64,000 nt of DNA from CAIKMD01 sp963729935 (GTDB taxonomy: Bacteria > Pseudomonadota > Alphaproteobacteria > ATCC43930 > CGMCC-115725), in the NCBI GenBank assembly GCA_963729935.1, contig CAVSPW010000004.1:496001-560000 (forward strand), in the 5' to 3' direction. Below the pieces are notes generated by a model. It had not been told where the DNA came from and ran no database searches. It saw only the letters and a program-made list of their open reading frames with translations. The translations under genes were made by a program, and so were the position numbers. Shown piece after piece: positions 1 through 7,981 of the stretch. How positions within the stretch are numbered: the stretch's first letter is position 1; each line of letters begins with the position of its first letter.

Positions 1-50
1 TCACCGTCGATGTCCGATTCGATCTTTTCCTCGACGGTGGCTTCGGCCAT
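1..50 (-). CDS. fliL: Probable FliL, N-terminal fragment
   Basis: An ATG on the minus strand at position 50 opens a frame reading MAEATVEEKIESDIDG that runs off the window edge, so only 16 residues are visible. It is divergent from flgF. In Caulobacter and relatives fliL-fliM is next to and divergent from flgF-flgG-flgA-flgH, and FliL often starts with a short acidic cytoplasmic tail before its single membrane segment, which this fits. The call rests on context more than on sequence. FliL would stabilise the motor at the basal body in the inner membrane. Confidence 0.4.
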   Translation of the reverse strand, partial: MAEATVEEKIESDIDG

Positions 51-83
51 GGCTCACGAACAGTGAAAGTGGGTCGCCGCGTT

Positions 84-176
84 CGGCAAATCTGGCTGCG
101 AGGATAGGGACTTTATCGTTAACAACTGGTTGAAGCGGACCGCCGAACCGGCAGAATTTTCCGGGCAAAGCCTGCC
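84..176. promoter_or_regulatory. FlbD (ftr-like) enhancer sites upstream of flgF
   Basis: Three imperfect palindromes of the CGGCAA...TGCCG type lie here: CGGCAAATCTGGC at 84-96, CGGCAGAATTTTCCG at 149-163 and CCGGGCAAAGCCTGCC at 161-176. The same motif recurs before the other sigma-54 flagellar promoters in this window. It resembles the ftr element bound by Caulobacter FlbD. The two proximal copies end about 65 bp upstream of the -24 element, a normal distance for an enhancer. The assignment to FlbD is inferred. Confidence 0.6.
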
Positions 177-239
177 AATCGCGGTTCACGCCCTCCCGGC
201 GCGGCCTTCTAAGTTCTTGAAATGGCCGGATCTCCCGTT

Positions 240-255
240 TGGCACGCGCCATGCA
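240..255 (+). promoter_or_regulatory. Sigma-54 promoter of flgF operon
   Basis: TGGCACGCGCCATGCA matches the -24/-12 consensus TGGCACGN4TTGCW at every fixed base except one T. The invariant GG and GC are correctly spaced. Transcription would start near 267, about 24 bp before the flgF ATG at 291. This rules out an earlier in-frame start at 222. Confidence 0.8.
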
Positions 256-290
256 CACGTTGCCGTGGATTAACCAAACATCGTCGTGTC

Positions 291-1010
291 ATGGATACCT
301 CGACTTATATCGCACTCTCCGGCGAAGCCGCCCGCGAACAGGAAATGGCGGTGTTGGCGAACAACATCGCCAACATGTCGACGCCCGGCTACAAGGGCGA
401 GCGGATGCTGTTCTCGGAATATCTGGCCAATGCGCCGGGGGGCAGCCAGATCGCTTACGTCACGCAGGCCGGCAACAATCACGATATGAGCCAGGGCCCG
501 CTCAACCACACCGGCAATCCGCTCGACATCGCGCTCAATGGCGACGGTTGGCTCGCCGTCACGACACCCGCCGGCACGAGCTACACCCGAAGCGGCCATT
601 TCCAGCTCGACACGCAGGGCGAATTGGTGACGTCCAATGGCTATCTACTGCAGAACGACGCCGGCGCGCCGATCGTCGTACCCGCCAATTCCGGCCCCGT
701 CACGATCGGGGGGGATGGCACGGTCTCGACCTCGCAGGGCACCATCGGACACATTCCGGTTGTCACCTTCGACAATCCGCAACTGATGGTCGCCGAGGCG
801 AACGGGCTCTACGACACGACCGAGGCGCCGCAGCCAATCACCAGCACGCCGGTCGTTCAGGGCGCGATCGAGGATTCCAACGTCCAGCCGGTTCTCGCCA
901 TGACGCGGCTCTTGAACGCGACCCATGAACTCACTGCCGCGAAGAATTTCGCCGACGCCGAGGATAATCGCATAAAGACCGCGATCGAACGGCTCGGAAA
1001 GACGGTTTAA
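291..1010 (+). CDS. flgF: Flagellar basal-body rod protein FlgF
   Basis: This is the 239-residue proximal rod protein, assembled in the periplasm through the flagellar export apparatus. The N-terminus (residues 1-40) carries the rod/hook signature, with EMAVLANNIANMSTPGYKGE close to the Flg_bb_rod motif. The C-terminus has the matching helix (MTRLLNATHELTAAKNF). The length is typical of alphaproteobacterial FlgF. The ATG at 291 was chosen because it lies just downstream of the sigma-54 promoter and starts at the conserved N-terminal helix. It is the first gene of flgF-flgG-flgA-flgH, 15 bp before flgG. Late (class III) expression through FlbD is inferred. Confidence 0.93.
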   Translation: MDTSTYIALSGEAAREQEMAVLANNIANMSTPGYKGERMLFSEYLANAPGGSQIAYVTQAGNNHDMSQGPLNHTGNPLDIALNGDGWLAVTTPAGTSYTRSGHFQLDTQGELVTSNGYLLQNDAGAPIVVPANSGPVTIGGDGTVSTSQGTIGHIPVVTFDNPQLMVAEANGLYDTTEAPQPITSTPVVQGAIEDSNVQPVLAMTRLLNATHELTAAKNFADAEDNRIKTAIERLGKTV

Positions 1011-1025
1011 GGAAAGGTACGCCTA

Positions 1026-1811
1026 ATGCGCTCGCTCTCGATCGCCGCGACGGGGATGCTCGCGCAGCAGCTCAACGTCGAAGTCATCTCGAACAACATC
1101 GCCAACCTCAATACCACCGCGTTCAAAGGGCAACGTGCCGAGTTCCAGGATTTACTTTACCAGAACGAGCGCAATGTCGGCGCCAATTCGTCCGACAGCG
1201 GCACCATCGTTCCGGTCGGCGTGCAGATCGGTAGCGGCGTCAAAGCCGCGGCAGTATATCGCGTCACGACCCAGGGCAACCTCGTCAACACAAACAACTC
1301 TCTCGACCTGGCGATCCAGGGGCGCGGCTTCTTTCAGGTCGAGATGCCCGACGGCAGCACCGCCTATACCCGTGCCGGATCGCTGCAATTGAGCGCGACG
1401 GGCGAAATCGTCACGGCCGACGGCTATATCGTCCAGCCGGGGATCACGATCCCGCAGAACACGACGAATCTCACCGTGAACGCTGCCGGCCAAGTCCTGG
1501 CCCAAGTTGCCGGCCAGATTCAGCCTCAGAATGTGGGCCAGTTGCAGCTTGCCAATTTCCCCAACGAGGCCGGCCTTTCCGCGCAAGGCAACAATCTTTT
1601 GACCGAGACGCCCGCTTCGGGCGCTCCCGTCACCGGCAATCCGGGCTCGACCGCGTTCGGCACGATTCAGCAAGGCTTTCTCGAGACCTCGAACGTCAAC
1701 ATCGTCTCCCAGATCACCGATCTGATCACGGCGCAGCGCGCCTACGAAATGAACTCGAAGGTCATTCAAACCTCCGATCAGATGATGACGACCTTGAGCC
1801 AGATCCAATGA
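1026..1811 (+). CDS. flgG: Flagellar distal rod protein FlgG
   Basis: This 261-residue protein forms the distal rod crossing the P and L rings. The N-terminal motif (LSIAATGMLAQQLNVEVISN, then NIANLNTTAFKGQRAEF) and the C-terminal DLITAQRAYEMNSKVIQTSD are diagnostic FlgG sequences. Its length equals that of well-known FlgG proteins. It follows flgF by 15 bp with an AAGG ribosome-binding element and precedes flgA by 7 bp, so it is co-transcribed. No unusual residues were noticed. Confidence 0.96.
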   Translation: MRSLSIAATGMLAQQLNVEVISNNIANLNTTAFKGQRAEFQDLLYQNERNVGANSSDSGTIVPVGVQIGSGVKAAAVYRVTTQGNLVNTNNSLDLAIQGRGFFQVEMPDGSTAYTRAGSLQLSATGEIVTADGYIVQPGITIPQNTTNLTVNAAGQVLAQVAGQIQPQNVGQLQLANFPNEAGLSAQGNNLLTETPASGAPVTGNPGSTAFGTIQQGFLETSNVNIVSQITDLITAQRAYEMNSKVIQTSDQMMTTLSQIQ

Positions 1812-1818
1812 TCGCGCC

Positions 1819-2766
1819 ATGAACAAGCTCCTCGCCGTCCTTTGCGCGTTCTTGATCGCGGCGTCCTCCGGCGTCGCGCGCGCGGGCGTCGCGCTCAATC
1901 CCGACGTCACCGTCACCGGCGGTGTCATCCATCTGGGCGATTTTTTTACGAATGCCGGCGCGGATGCACAGGCTACGGTCGCGGCTGCGCCGGCGCTTGG
2001 CATGCGCGCCACCTATTCCGCCGCTTGGCTCGGCGCGCTTGCGCGCGCGCATCATCTCGTCTGGGCACCGGCTTCGGAGTTCGATCAAGCGGCCGTCTTC
2101 CGAGCGAGCCGCTACATCGACGCGGATACGATTGCACACCGCCTGCTCGAAGCCATGGCGCCGTCGATCGCCGGCGGCGATGCCGTGATCCATCTGGATA
2201 ATCCCGCCCTGCGTCTCCTTGTCCCGGCCGAAGCGGATGATGGCGTGGCCGTCGAGGGGGTGACGCTCGACGCGCGAACCGGCCGGTTCTCGGCCTTCGT
2301 CTCTGCACCGCCAGGCGCGGCCGACGCACAGCGCCTGCGGGTTTCCGGGCGGTTGATCGTCGAAATTGCCATCGCAGTCCCCAACCACGTCATCGCGATC
2401 AACGAGGTACTGACTGCTAGAGATATCGAGCGAATCAACTTTCCGCGCGAGCGATTGGCGCTCGATACGATTACCGATGTGGGTCAATTGGTGGGCAAGA
2501 GTGCGGCGCATATGCTGCGCGCGGAGCAGCCAGTGCGCGCCGGCGATGTCCAAGAGCCCGTGCTTGTCCGCAAGGGCGACCTTGTCATCATCGAGCTCCG
2601 CTCGCCGACCATGGAATTAAGCGCCCAGGGCAAGGCGCTCGAGGACGGGGCCGCCGGATCGAGCATCCGCGTGACCAACACGCAGTCGAACCGGACGATC
2701 GATGTGACCGTCACCGGCCCCGATCTCGTTCGCGCGGGCCTGCGCGAAAAGTTCGCCGCGCGCTGA
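1819..2766 (+). CDS. flgA: P-ring assembly chaperone FlgA
   Basis: FlgA is a periplasmic chaperone for assembly of the FlgI P ring around the rod. The 315-residue product begins with a clear signal peptide (MNKLLAVLCAFLIAASSGVARA, cleaved near residue 22). The C-terminal half has the SAF-like domain, with AINEVLTARDIERINFPR and LVGKSAAHMLRAEQPVRAGD typical of FlgA. It lies between flgG and flgH in the conserved alphaproteobacterial order. The N-terminal domain is longer than in enterobacterial FlgA, which is usual for this class. Confidence 0.9.
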   Translation: MNKLLAVLCAFLIAASSGVARAGVALNPDVTVTGGVIHLGDFFTNAGADAQATVAAAPALGMRATYSAAWLGALARAHHLVWAPASEFDQAAVFRASRYIDADTIAHRLLEAMAPSIAGGDAVIHLDNPALRLLVPAEADDGVAVEGVTLDARTGRFSAFVSAPPGAADAQRLRVSGRLIVEIAIAVPNHVIAINEVLTARDIERINFPRERLALDTITDVGQLVGKSAAHMLRAEQPVRAGDVQEPVLVRKGDLVIIELRSPTMELSAQGKALEDGAAGSSIRVTNTQSNRTIDVTVTGPDLVRAGLREKFAAR

Positions 2767-2780
2767 TACGGGAGATGAGA

Positions 2781-3536
2781 ATGGCTGCGCCCTACCCTTT
2801 GAAGCAGATCGCCGCCACGGCGCTCGCGGCCGTGATGCTGAGCGGCTGCAACGCGTTTTCGCGCATCACCCAGGTCGGGGAAGCGCCGCCGCTCACGACC
2901 ATCCAGGATCCCAAGACGCAGCCGGGCTATCAGCCCGTTTCGCTCCCGATGCCGGCGCCCATCATCGGCGAGCGTCAGCCGAATTCGCTGTGGAAAGCGG
3001 GATCGCGCGCATTCTTCAAGGATCAGCGTGCCGCCCAAATCGGCGACATATTGACGGTCCTCGTCAGTTTCGACGACAAGGCCCAACTCAACAACGAAAC
3101 GCAGACGCAACGCACGACCAACGAGCAGGATGCGATGCCCAGCGCGATGGGCTTCGAAGGCCAGATCGCCAAGATCCTGCCGCACGGCGCCAACCCGGCA
3201 AGTCTCGTCAACATCACCGGCGCCACGAACAATGACGGAAAGGCGCTCATCAACCGCGAAGAGAAGATCACGCTCGAGGTCGCCGCCCTGGTGACGCAAG
3301 TGCTTCCGAACGGCAATCTCGTCGTTCAGGGGCATCAGGAGATTCGGGTGAACTACGAGGTTCGCGATCTCCAGATCACCGGCGTGCTGCGGCAGCAAGA
3401 CATCAGCGCGACCAATACGGTATCGCTCGACAAGCTTGCCGAGGCGCGCGTGTCTTACGGTGGACGCGGCCAGCTGACCAATGATCAACAGCCGCGCTAC
3501 GGCCAGCAAATGCTCGACATCCTCGCGCCGTTCTAA
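2781..3536 (+). CDS. flgH: Flagellar L-ring lipoprotein FlgH
   Basis: FlgH forms the outer-membrane L ring. The N-terminus has a lipoprotein signal with the lipobox LSGC near residue 23. The conserved core follows: SLWKAGSRAFFKDQRAAQIGDILTV, then a C-terminal region with NGNLVVQGHQEIRVNYEVRD and the usual end near LDILAPF. The ATG at 2781 was preferred over the ATG at 2775 because the GGGAG at 2770-2774 is correctly spaced only for 2781. It is the last gene of the flgF operon and converges on the minus-strand gene that ends at 3589. Confidence 0.94.
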   Translation: MAAPYPLKQIAATALAAVMLSGCNAFSRITQVGEAPPLTTIQDPKTQPGYQPVSLPMPAPIIGERQPNSLWKAGSRAFFKDQRAAQIGDILTVLVSFDDKAQLNNETQTQRTTNEQDAMPSAMGFEGQIAKILPHGANPASLVNITGATNNDGKALINREEKITLEVAALVTQVLPNGNLVVQGHQEIRVNYEVRDLQITGVLRQQDISATNTVSLDKLAEARVSYGGRGQLTNDQQPRYGQQMLDILAPF

Positions 3537-3588
3537 CGAGCCGACGAGGATGCCCCGGACCTAGCGCCCGCGCGCCCGCGCGCTCGTT

Positions 3589-4581
3589 CTAGGACTCCAA
3601 GCTGTTGCGCGCGAAGAGCTCGTCGAGCTTGAGGAGGCGCGGCGTCAAGCCCTGCTCGAGCGAATAGGCCGCTGCCGTCTCCAGCGTGTTGCGGTTCGCC
3701 TTGATGCCATGCGTGATGATCGGTGTCGCAAGCGCGGCGCGACATTGCGGCGGCACAAGCCCGGTTTCGAGATGATAGGCGACGTGCTCCACGCGCTCGC
3801 GGTTGATGATGGCGTTGGCCTCGTTGAACGCCTTCAGCAGATTGACCACGACCCAAGGGTTGCGCTCGGCAATCTCGCGCTTGACCACCATGCCGTGATT
3901 GATGGGATAGATGCCGGTCTTCTGGTAATAGCGCACGCCCTCGGCCGCCGAATCCGGGAACAACGGCTTGATATCGGGATGGTTGTGCAGGTCTTCGCTG
4001 CTGCGGTCGACGAGGTTCTGGTTGCGGATGTAGAACATGCAGGCGTCGAGCTCGCCTTTCACCATCATCGAGCCGATGCTCTTTTCAGGAGGAATCTGGT
4101 TGATGGTCACGCCCGGAGGCGGCTTGAATCCGACGGCGCCGGCATGGCTGCGCGCCGGGACACGCTCCATCCAGAATTCCATGTCCCGCGGAGTCACGCC
4201 GAACTCGCTTTGTAGGATGCCCCGGATCCACAGCGCCGCCGTCTGCTGATATTCGGGCACGCCGACGCGCTTGCCTTTCAAATCTGCCGGCGAATTGATG
4301 CGGGCATCGCGCCGGACGAGAATATTGGTATGGAAGAAGCGCCGCGTCGTGAAGATCGGGAGCCCGACGAAGCGTTCATCGCCCTGCGCGCGGATCATCA
4401 TGAGCGACGACATCGACATTTCCGACACGTCGAAATCGGCAAAGCGCAACTGCCGCCAAAACAGCTCCGAGGGATCGCACATCGTAATGAGCGGATCGAT
4501 CGCGTCGGGCACGACGCGGCCGTCGAGGATCGGCCAGGTCCGCGGATTCGAGGTGATGCCAAGACTGAGCTGGAGCTTCAT
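3589..4581 (-). CDS. Substrate-binding-fold protein, 4,5-dihydroxyphthalate decarboxylase-like
   Basis: The 330-residue product resembles the NMT1/4,5-dihydroxyphthalate decarboxylase-like group, which has a two-lobed periplasmic-binding-protein fold. Supporting segments are FVGLPIFTTRRFFHTNILVR, DLKGKRVGVPEYQQTAALW and YPINHGMVVKREIAERNPWV. There is no signal peptide or lipobox, so it is probably cytoplasmic and more likely an enzyme than a transporter component. No transporter genes adjoin it. It sits between two flagellar blocks with no obvious functional link. The substrate is unknown. Confidence 0.7.
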   Translation of the reverse strand: MKLQLSLGITSNPRTWPILDGRVVPDAIDPLITMCDPSELFWRQLRFADFDVSEMSMSSLMMIRAQGDERFVGLPIFTTRRFFHTNILVRRDARINSPADLKGKRVGVPEYQQTAALWIRGILQSEFGVTPRDMEFWMERVPARSHAGAVGFKPPPGVTINQIPPEKSIGSMMVKGELDACMFYIRNQNLVDRSSEDLHNHPDIKPLFPDSAAEGVRYYQKTGIYPINHGMVVKREIAERNPWVVVNLLKAFNEANAIINRERVEHVAYHLETGLVPPQCRAALATPIITHGIKANRNTLETAAAYSLEQGLTPRLLKLDELFARNSLES

Positions 4582-4730
4582 CGGATTTTTTCCTCCTCAT
4601 GATCCGGCCGCGATGCTTGGCCCTGCATGGGGCGGGCTTACCTTTCGCCGGTTCGCCACCATGAGGCCGATCGACCGGCTGCGCAAGGAGCGGCATGCCG
4701 CAAGCCGCGCCTCCGGCGGCTCGGCGGCGC

Positions 4731-5153
4731 TCAATCCTCGCGTTGGGTGCGTTCCAGCCGCTCGTGGCGTTCCTGCGCTTCGAGGCTCAAGGTCGCGATC
4801 GGCCGCGCATCGAGGCGGCGGACCCCGATCGGTTCGCCGGTCTCCTCGCAAAATCCGTAAGTGCCGTTGTCGATCCGCTGCAGCGCCTCGTCGATCTTCG
4901 CAATGAGCTTGCGCTCGCGATCCCGCGTCCGCAGCTCGGTGTAGCGGTCGGTTTCCAGGGTCGCCCGGTCGGCGATGTCGGGCTCCGACAGGCTCTCTTC
5001 CTTGAGATGCTGCAAGGTCTCCGACGATTCCGCCAGCAATTCGGCGCGCCAGCGCAGCAACTTCTGGCGAAAATATTCGAGTTGCAGAGGATTCATGAAT
5101 TCATCGTCGTCCGAAGGACGATAATCCGGCGGAAGCGTCGGGCGGCTCACCAA
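4731..5153 (-). CDS. dksA: DksA/TraR family transcription factor with a degenerate zinc finger
   Basis: The 140-residue protein has the DksA layout. Residues 20-60 form the first half of the coiled coil (EYFRQKLLRWRAELLAESSE). The DxxDxA-type tip appears as EPDIADRA. The C-terminal zinc-finger region follows (GFCEETGEPIGVRRLDARPI, then ATLSLEAQERHE). Only one of the four zinc-finger cysteines is left, a pattern known from DksA2-type and many alphaproteobacterial paralogues. DksA binds the RNA polymerase secondary channel and works with ppGpp. It lies downstream of fliX in the same direction, with a 173-bp gap. Confidence 0.88.
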   Translation of the reverse strand: MVSRPTLPPDYRPSDDDEFMNPLQLEYFRQKLLRWRAELLAESSETLQHLKEESLSEPDIADRATLETDRYTELRTRDRERKLIAKIDEALQRIDNGTYGFCEETGEPIGVRRLDARPIATLSLEAQERHERLERTQRED

Positions 5154-5326
5154 TGCAACTCCCCAGGCGCAATCTCAAATGCGGCGGCGAGTATATGAAC
5201 CGGCAGGGCCTGCTTCAAGCCGCTCGAATGGGGGCGCTCAAGCCTGGAGAAATGCCCACAGCGCCCATCCGCACCCATGGGGCCTCCGGCCAAATCCGCA
5301 ATTGGGCCGGAAAATCTCGCCCGGTA

Positions 5327-5737
5327 TCAGGCCAGCGTGTCGAGCTTGGCGAGTTCGACGGCGACGCGAAGCTCGATTTCGGCGAGGATTCCCGCAAGCT
5401 TCGGGTCTTCGATCGCCGGCCCGTGCTCGCGCGCCATGTCGCGCAATTGAACGAGCTGCGTGCGCGGCAAACTCCCGGACAGGAGTGCAACGCGCAGATC
5501 CTCGAGCCGGTCGAGGAGGGCATTGCCGCGCGCAGCAGCGCGACGGCGCCCGGTTAGCTCGTCGGGAACTTCCTGGAGCGCGAAGAGACCTTCGATCGCC
5601 GTCAGGGATGAAGTGGCCGCAGCCGGCGGCGGCGGCTCGGTCGCAACCGCATCGGCAAAACTGCTGCCGCCTTCGGCGGCGCGGGCCTCGCGTCGCGGCG
5701 CCGTGGTCTGAACTGGCGGTGACCCTTCGATCCTCAT
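5327..5737 (-). CDS. fliX: Flagellar assembly regulator FliX
   Basis: FliX is a class II regulator that couples completion of an early flagellar structure to the activity of FlbD on sigma-54 promoters. The 136-residue product has a variable proline/alanine-rich N-terminus and the conserved C-terminal region (RAAARGNALLDRLEDLRVAL, then SGSLPRTQLVQLRDM and ILAEIELRVAVELAKL). Its divergent placement from flgI is the same as in Caulobacter. A perfect CtrA box lies 25-39 bp upstream of the ATG at 5762-5776, consistent with class II control. flbD itself is encoded in this window at 45036. Confidence 0.9.
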   Translation of the reverse strand: MRIEGSPPVQTTAPRREARAAEGGSSFADAVATEPPPPAAATSSLTAIEGLFALQEVPDELTGRRRAAARGNALLDRLEDLRVALLSGSLPRTQLVQLRDMAREHGPAIEDPKLAGILAEIELRVAVELAKLDTLA

Positions 5738-5761
5738 GGCCGGAGCATGGCGGCGTGATGG

Positions 5762-5776
5762 TTAAGGCCCGCTTAA
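5762..5776 (-). promoter_or_regulatory. CtrA box in the fliX promoter
   Basis: TTAAGGCCCGCTTAA is an exact TTAA-N7-TTAA CtrA recognition sequence. It lies between fliX (ATG at 5737, minus strand) and the flgI promoter. In Caulobacter fliX is transcribed as a CtrA-dependent class II gene. Binding here is predicted, not shown. Confidence 0.7.
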
Positions 5777-5803
5777 TGCCAAGCCCCATCGCGCGTGGCG
5801 ACG

Positions 5804-5838
5804 CGGCAAAATCTGCCTGAAAGCGGAAGCGATTGCCG
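5804..5838. promoter_or_regulatory. Paired FlbD (ftr-like) sites upstream of flgI
   Basis: CGGCAAAATCTGCC at 5804-5817 and CGGAAGCGATTGCCG at 5824-5838 form a tandem pair with centres about 20 bp apart, or two helical turns. The pair ends 53 bp upstream of the sigma-54 element at 5892. The same arrangement is found before fliK and flagellin. Confidence 0.6.
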
Positions 5839-5891
5839 CCCCGAAGCCTACTCTCCCCGTGAAAAACCCCGGTTTTCTCGGGCTTTGGCCT

Positions 5892-5907
5892 TGGCACGGC
5901 TTTGGCA
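5892..5907 (+). promoter_or_regulatory. Sigma-54 promoter of flgI operon
   Basis: TGGCACGGCTTTGGCA has a complete -24 half (TGGCACG) and a -12 half with the invariant GC at the correct spacing and one mismatch. The predicted start near 5919 lies upstream of the ATG at 5928, so an in-frame GTG at 5859 cannot be the start from this promoter. Confidence 0.75.
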
Positions 5908-5927
5908 TCAGCCAGACCGGGATAACC

Positions 5928-7181
5928 ATGTCGTTGTTGAGAATCATGAATTGCGTTGGCCGCCTCGCTCTTGCCGCGCTCGCCTTTTGCGCGCTGTTCG
6001 GCTTCGAACCGCCGGCGGGCGCCGCCTCGCGCATCAAGGACATCGCCGATTTCGAAGGTGTCCGCGACAACATGCTCGTGGGCTATGGTCTGGTCGTCGG
6101 CCTCAACGGCACGGGCGATACGCTCAATCAGGCGATCTTCACGCGCGAAAGCCTGATCGGGATGCTCGAGCGCCTCGGCGTCAACGCCCGCGACAACAGC
6201 CTGCGCACCGCCAATGTCGCCGCGGTCATGGTGACGGGCACCCTGCCCGCTTTCGCGCGCCAAGGCGCCCGGGTCGACGTGCAGGTCTCCGCGCTCGGCA
6301 ACGCCAAGAGCCTGTTGGGTGGAACGCTGCTCGTCACGCCGCTCCTCGGCGCCGACGGCGAAGTCTATGCGGTCGCACAAGGCACCGTTTCGGCGGGCGG
6401 CTTCACGGCGAAAGGGCAAGGCGCCTCGATCACCAAGGGCGTGCCGACCTCCGGACGCATCCCCACGGGCGCGATCGTCGAGCGCGAGGTCGGCTTCGAT
6501 CTGGCCAAGATGCGCACCGTCAGCTTGATGCTGCACAATCCCGATTTCACCACCGCCCGGCGCGTCGCCGACGTCATCAACGCGCGCATGAAAGGGCCGG
6601 TCGCCGCCGCCACCGACCCCTCGACCGTCGTGCTGACCGTGCCGGCGAGCATGAAGGGCGACGTAGTCGACCTTTTGACCGATATCGAGCAACTTTCGGT
6701 CGAGCCCGATCAGGTTGCGCGCGTCGTCATCGACGAGCAAAACGGCATCATCGTCATGGGCGAGAATGTACGGATCAGCACGGTCGCGGTGGCGCAGGGC
6801 AACCTCACCGTCCGCGTGACCGAGACGCCGCAAGTCTCGCAACCCGCGCCCTTCGCACCGGCCGGCACGGCTACGCCCGGCATCATTCCCAACGGACCCG
6901 GCCTCGCGCCCAATCCCAATGCCGGCTTGCCGGCGGTTCCGCAGGCCAACGGCACCCAATTCGCACCGACGGGTGGTGCCGCAACCGTCGTGGTCCCGCG
7001 CACCAATCTTCAGGTCGACGAACAGAGCGACCACCGCATGGCCGTGGTTCGCTCCGGCGTCAGCCTTCAGGAACTCGTCAACAACCTCAACGCCCTAGGC
7101 GTCGGGCCGCGCGACATGATCAGCATTCTCCAGGCGATCAAGGCGGCCGGGGCGCTTCAGGCGGATATCGAGCTGATGTGA
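5928..7181 (+). CDS. flgI: Flagellar P-ring protein FlgI
   Basis: FlgI forms the periplasmic P ring around the rod. The product has a signal peptide (RLALAALAFCALFGFEPPAG) and then the invariant FlgI start (SRIKDIADFEGVRDNMLVGY, then GLVVGLNGTGD). The family C-terminus (SLQELVNNLNALGVGPRDMI and ILQAIKAAGALQADIELM) is intact. Residues around 300-350 form a proline/asparagine-rich linker. The ATG at 5928 gives 417 residues, and an alternative ATG at 5946 would give a shorter signal peptide. The stop codon overlaps the start of the next gene, so translation is probably coupled. Confidence 0.95.
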   Translation: MSLLRIMNCVGRLALAALAFCALFGFEPPAGAASRIKDIADFEGVRDNMLVGYGLVVGLNGTGDTLNQAIFTRESLIGMLERLGVNARDNSLRTANVAAVMVTGTLPAFARQGARVDVQVSALGNAKSLLGGTLLVTPLLGADGEVYAVAQGTVSAGGFTAKGQGASITKGVPTSGRIPTGAIVEREVGFDLAKMRTVSLMLHNPDFTTARRVADVINARMKGPVAAATDPSTVVLTVPASMKGDVVDLLTDIEQLSVEPDQVARVVIDEQNGIIVMGENVRISTVAVAQGNLTVRVTETPQVSQPAPFAPAGTATPGIIPNGPGLAPNPNAGLPAVPQANGTQFAPTGGAATVVVPRTNLQVDEQSDHRMAVVRSGVSLQELVNNLNALGVGPRDMISILQAIKAAGALQADIELM

Positions 7182-7498
7182 TGAGCGACGCGAGCAATCT
7201 CCTCGCTCCGGCCGCCGCTGCGCCATCCGCGCCGACGGTACCAAGCAATGCCGATCCCGCGGCCGCGAAAAAGGCCGGCCAGGATTTCGAGGCCTTCTTT
7301 CTCTCCCAGACCTTCGAAAACATGTTCGCAGGCGTCGATACCGATTCGCTCTTCGGCGGCGGCAACGGCGAAAGCGTCTATCGTTCGTTGTTGCTCCAGG
7401 AATACAGCAAGGTCGCCGCGCAGAGCGGGACCACCGGCATCGGCGACGCGGTTACGCGTGAGATCCTGCGCATGCAGGAAAACCAAGGAACGAAATGA
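7181..7498 (+). CDS. flgJ: Rod-binding protein FlgJ N-domain (CheL-type)
   Basis: The 105-residue product corresponds to the rod-binding domain of FlgJ alone (KAGQDFEAFFLSQTFENMFA, then SLFGGGNGESVYRSLLLQEY). It lacks the C-terminal muramidase domain of enterobacterial FlgJ, which is normal in alphaproteobacteria, where the gene is often called cheL. It would cap the growing rod in the periplasm. Its ATG overlaps the flgI stop and its own stop overlaps the next ATG (ATGA), so flgI, flgJ and flgN are tightly coupled. Confidence 0.88.
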   Translation: MSDASNLLAPAAAAPSAPTVPSNADPAAAKKAGQDFEAFFLSQTFENMFAGVDTDSLFGGGNGESVYRSLLLQEYSKVAAQSGTTGIGDAVTREILRMQENQGTK

Positions 7499-7962
7499 CG
7501 ATGACATCCGCATCATCCGGGATTCCCTCCGCCGACGAGATTGCAGATTTGACCGAACAGCTCGCCGAGCTGGCGGATCGCCTGACGGCGCTCCTATCGC
7601 ATGAGACCGAGCTCGTGCGCGCCATGCGCATCATGGAGATCGGGGCGTTGCAGGACGAGAAGACCCGCCTGACCGCGGCTTACCACAAGACCTTGAAGGC
7701 TTTGACCACGGCGCATAAGGGGAAGCCCCTCTCCTTGCCGGTGAAGGAGCGCCTCGCCGTGCCAGGCGATCGATTGGGTGTCGCGGTGACCAACAACGAG
7801 CTCATGCTGCGCGTTGGCAGGGTCGCGATCGAGCGCCTCATCGCGGCGATCGTCGCGGCGGTCAAGCAACAGCAGAAATCCGTGACCGCCTACGCGCCCG
7901 AGCGGACCACCGGCCCGCGGCGCACTTTCATGACTTCGGCCGCGCTCGACCGCCGCCTGTGA
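7495..7962 (+). CDS. FlgN/FlbY-like export chaperone
   Basis: The 155-residue product is mostly helical, with a long N-terminal coiled region (ADLTEQLAELADRLTALLSH) followed by ETELVRAMRIMEIGALQDEK. This resembles FlgN-type chaperones, which hold FlgK and FlgL before export. Its position immediately before flgK-flgL, and after flgI and flgJ as with flbY in Caulobacter, supports that role. Sequence similarity in this family is weak, so context carries much of the weight. It starts at an ATGA overlap with flgJ. Confidence 0.65.
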   Translation: MTMTSASSGIPSADEIADLTEQLAELADRLTALLSHETELVRAMRIMEIGALQDEKTRLTAAYHKTLKALTTAHKGKPLSLPVKERLAVPGDRLGVAVTNNELMLRVGRVAIERLIAAIVAAVKQQQKSVTAYAPERTTGPRRTFMTSAALDRRL

Positions 7963-7981
7963 GGCCCAAGAAGAGCGCGCC

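Noticed and set aside
1..258. 85-codon minus-strand frame at the window start
   Set aside because: The probable fliL start at position 50 is in a different frame; the longer frame is basic and crosses the FlbD sites and the flgF promoter.
3537..3588. GC-rich inverted repeat between flgH and the convergent gene as a terminator
   Set aside because: The self-complementarity comes largely from repeated CGCG and no T-rich run follows on either strand.
5766..5781. Possible sigma-54 element on the minus strand for fliX (TGGCATTAAGCGGGCC)
   Set aside because: It has GG and GC at the correct spacing but several other mismatches, and it overlaps a perfect CtrA box, which better explains class II control of fliX.
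5238..7034. Minus-strand open frame of about 598 codons opposite flgI and overlapping fliX
   Set aside because: flgI is unmistakable on the plus strand, and the frame has no recognisable domain.
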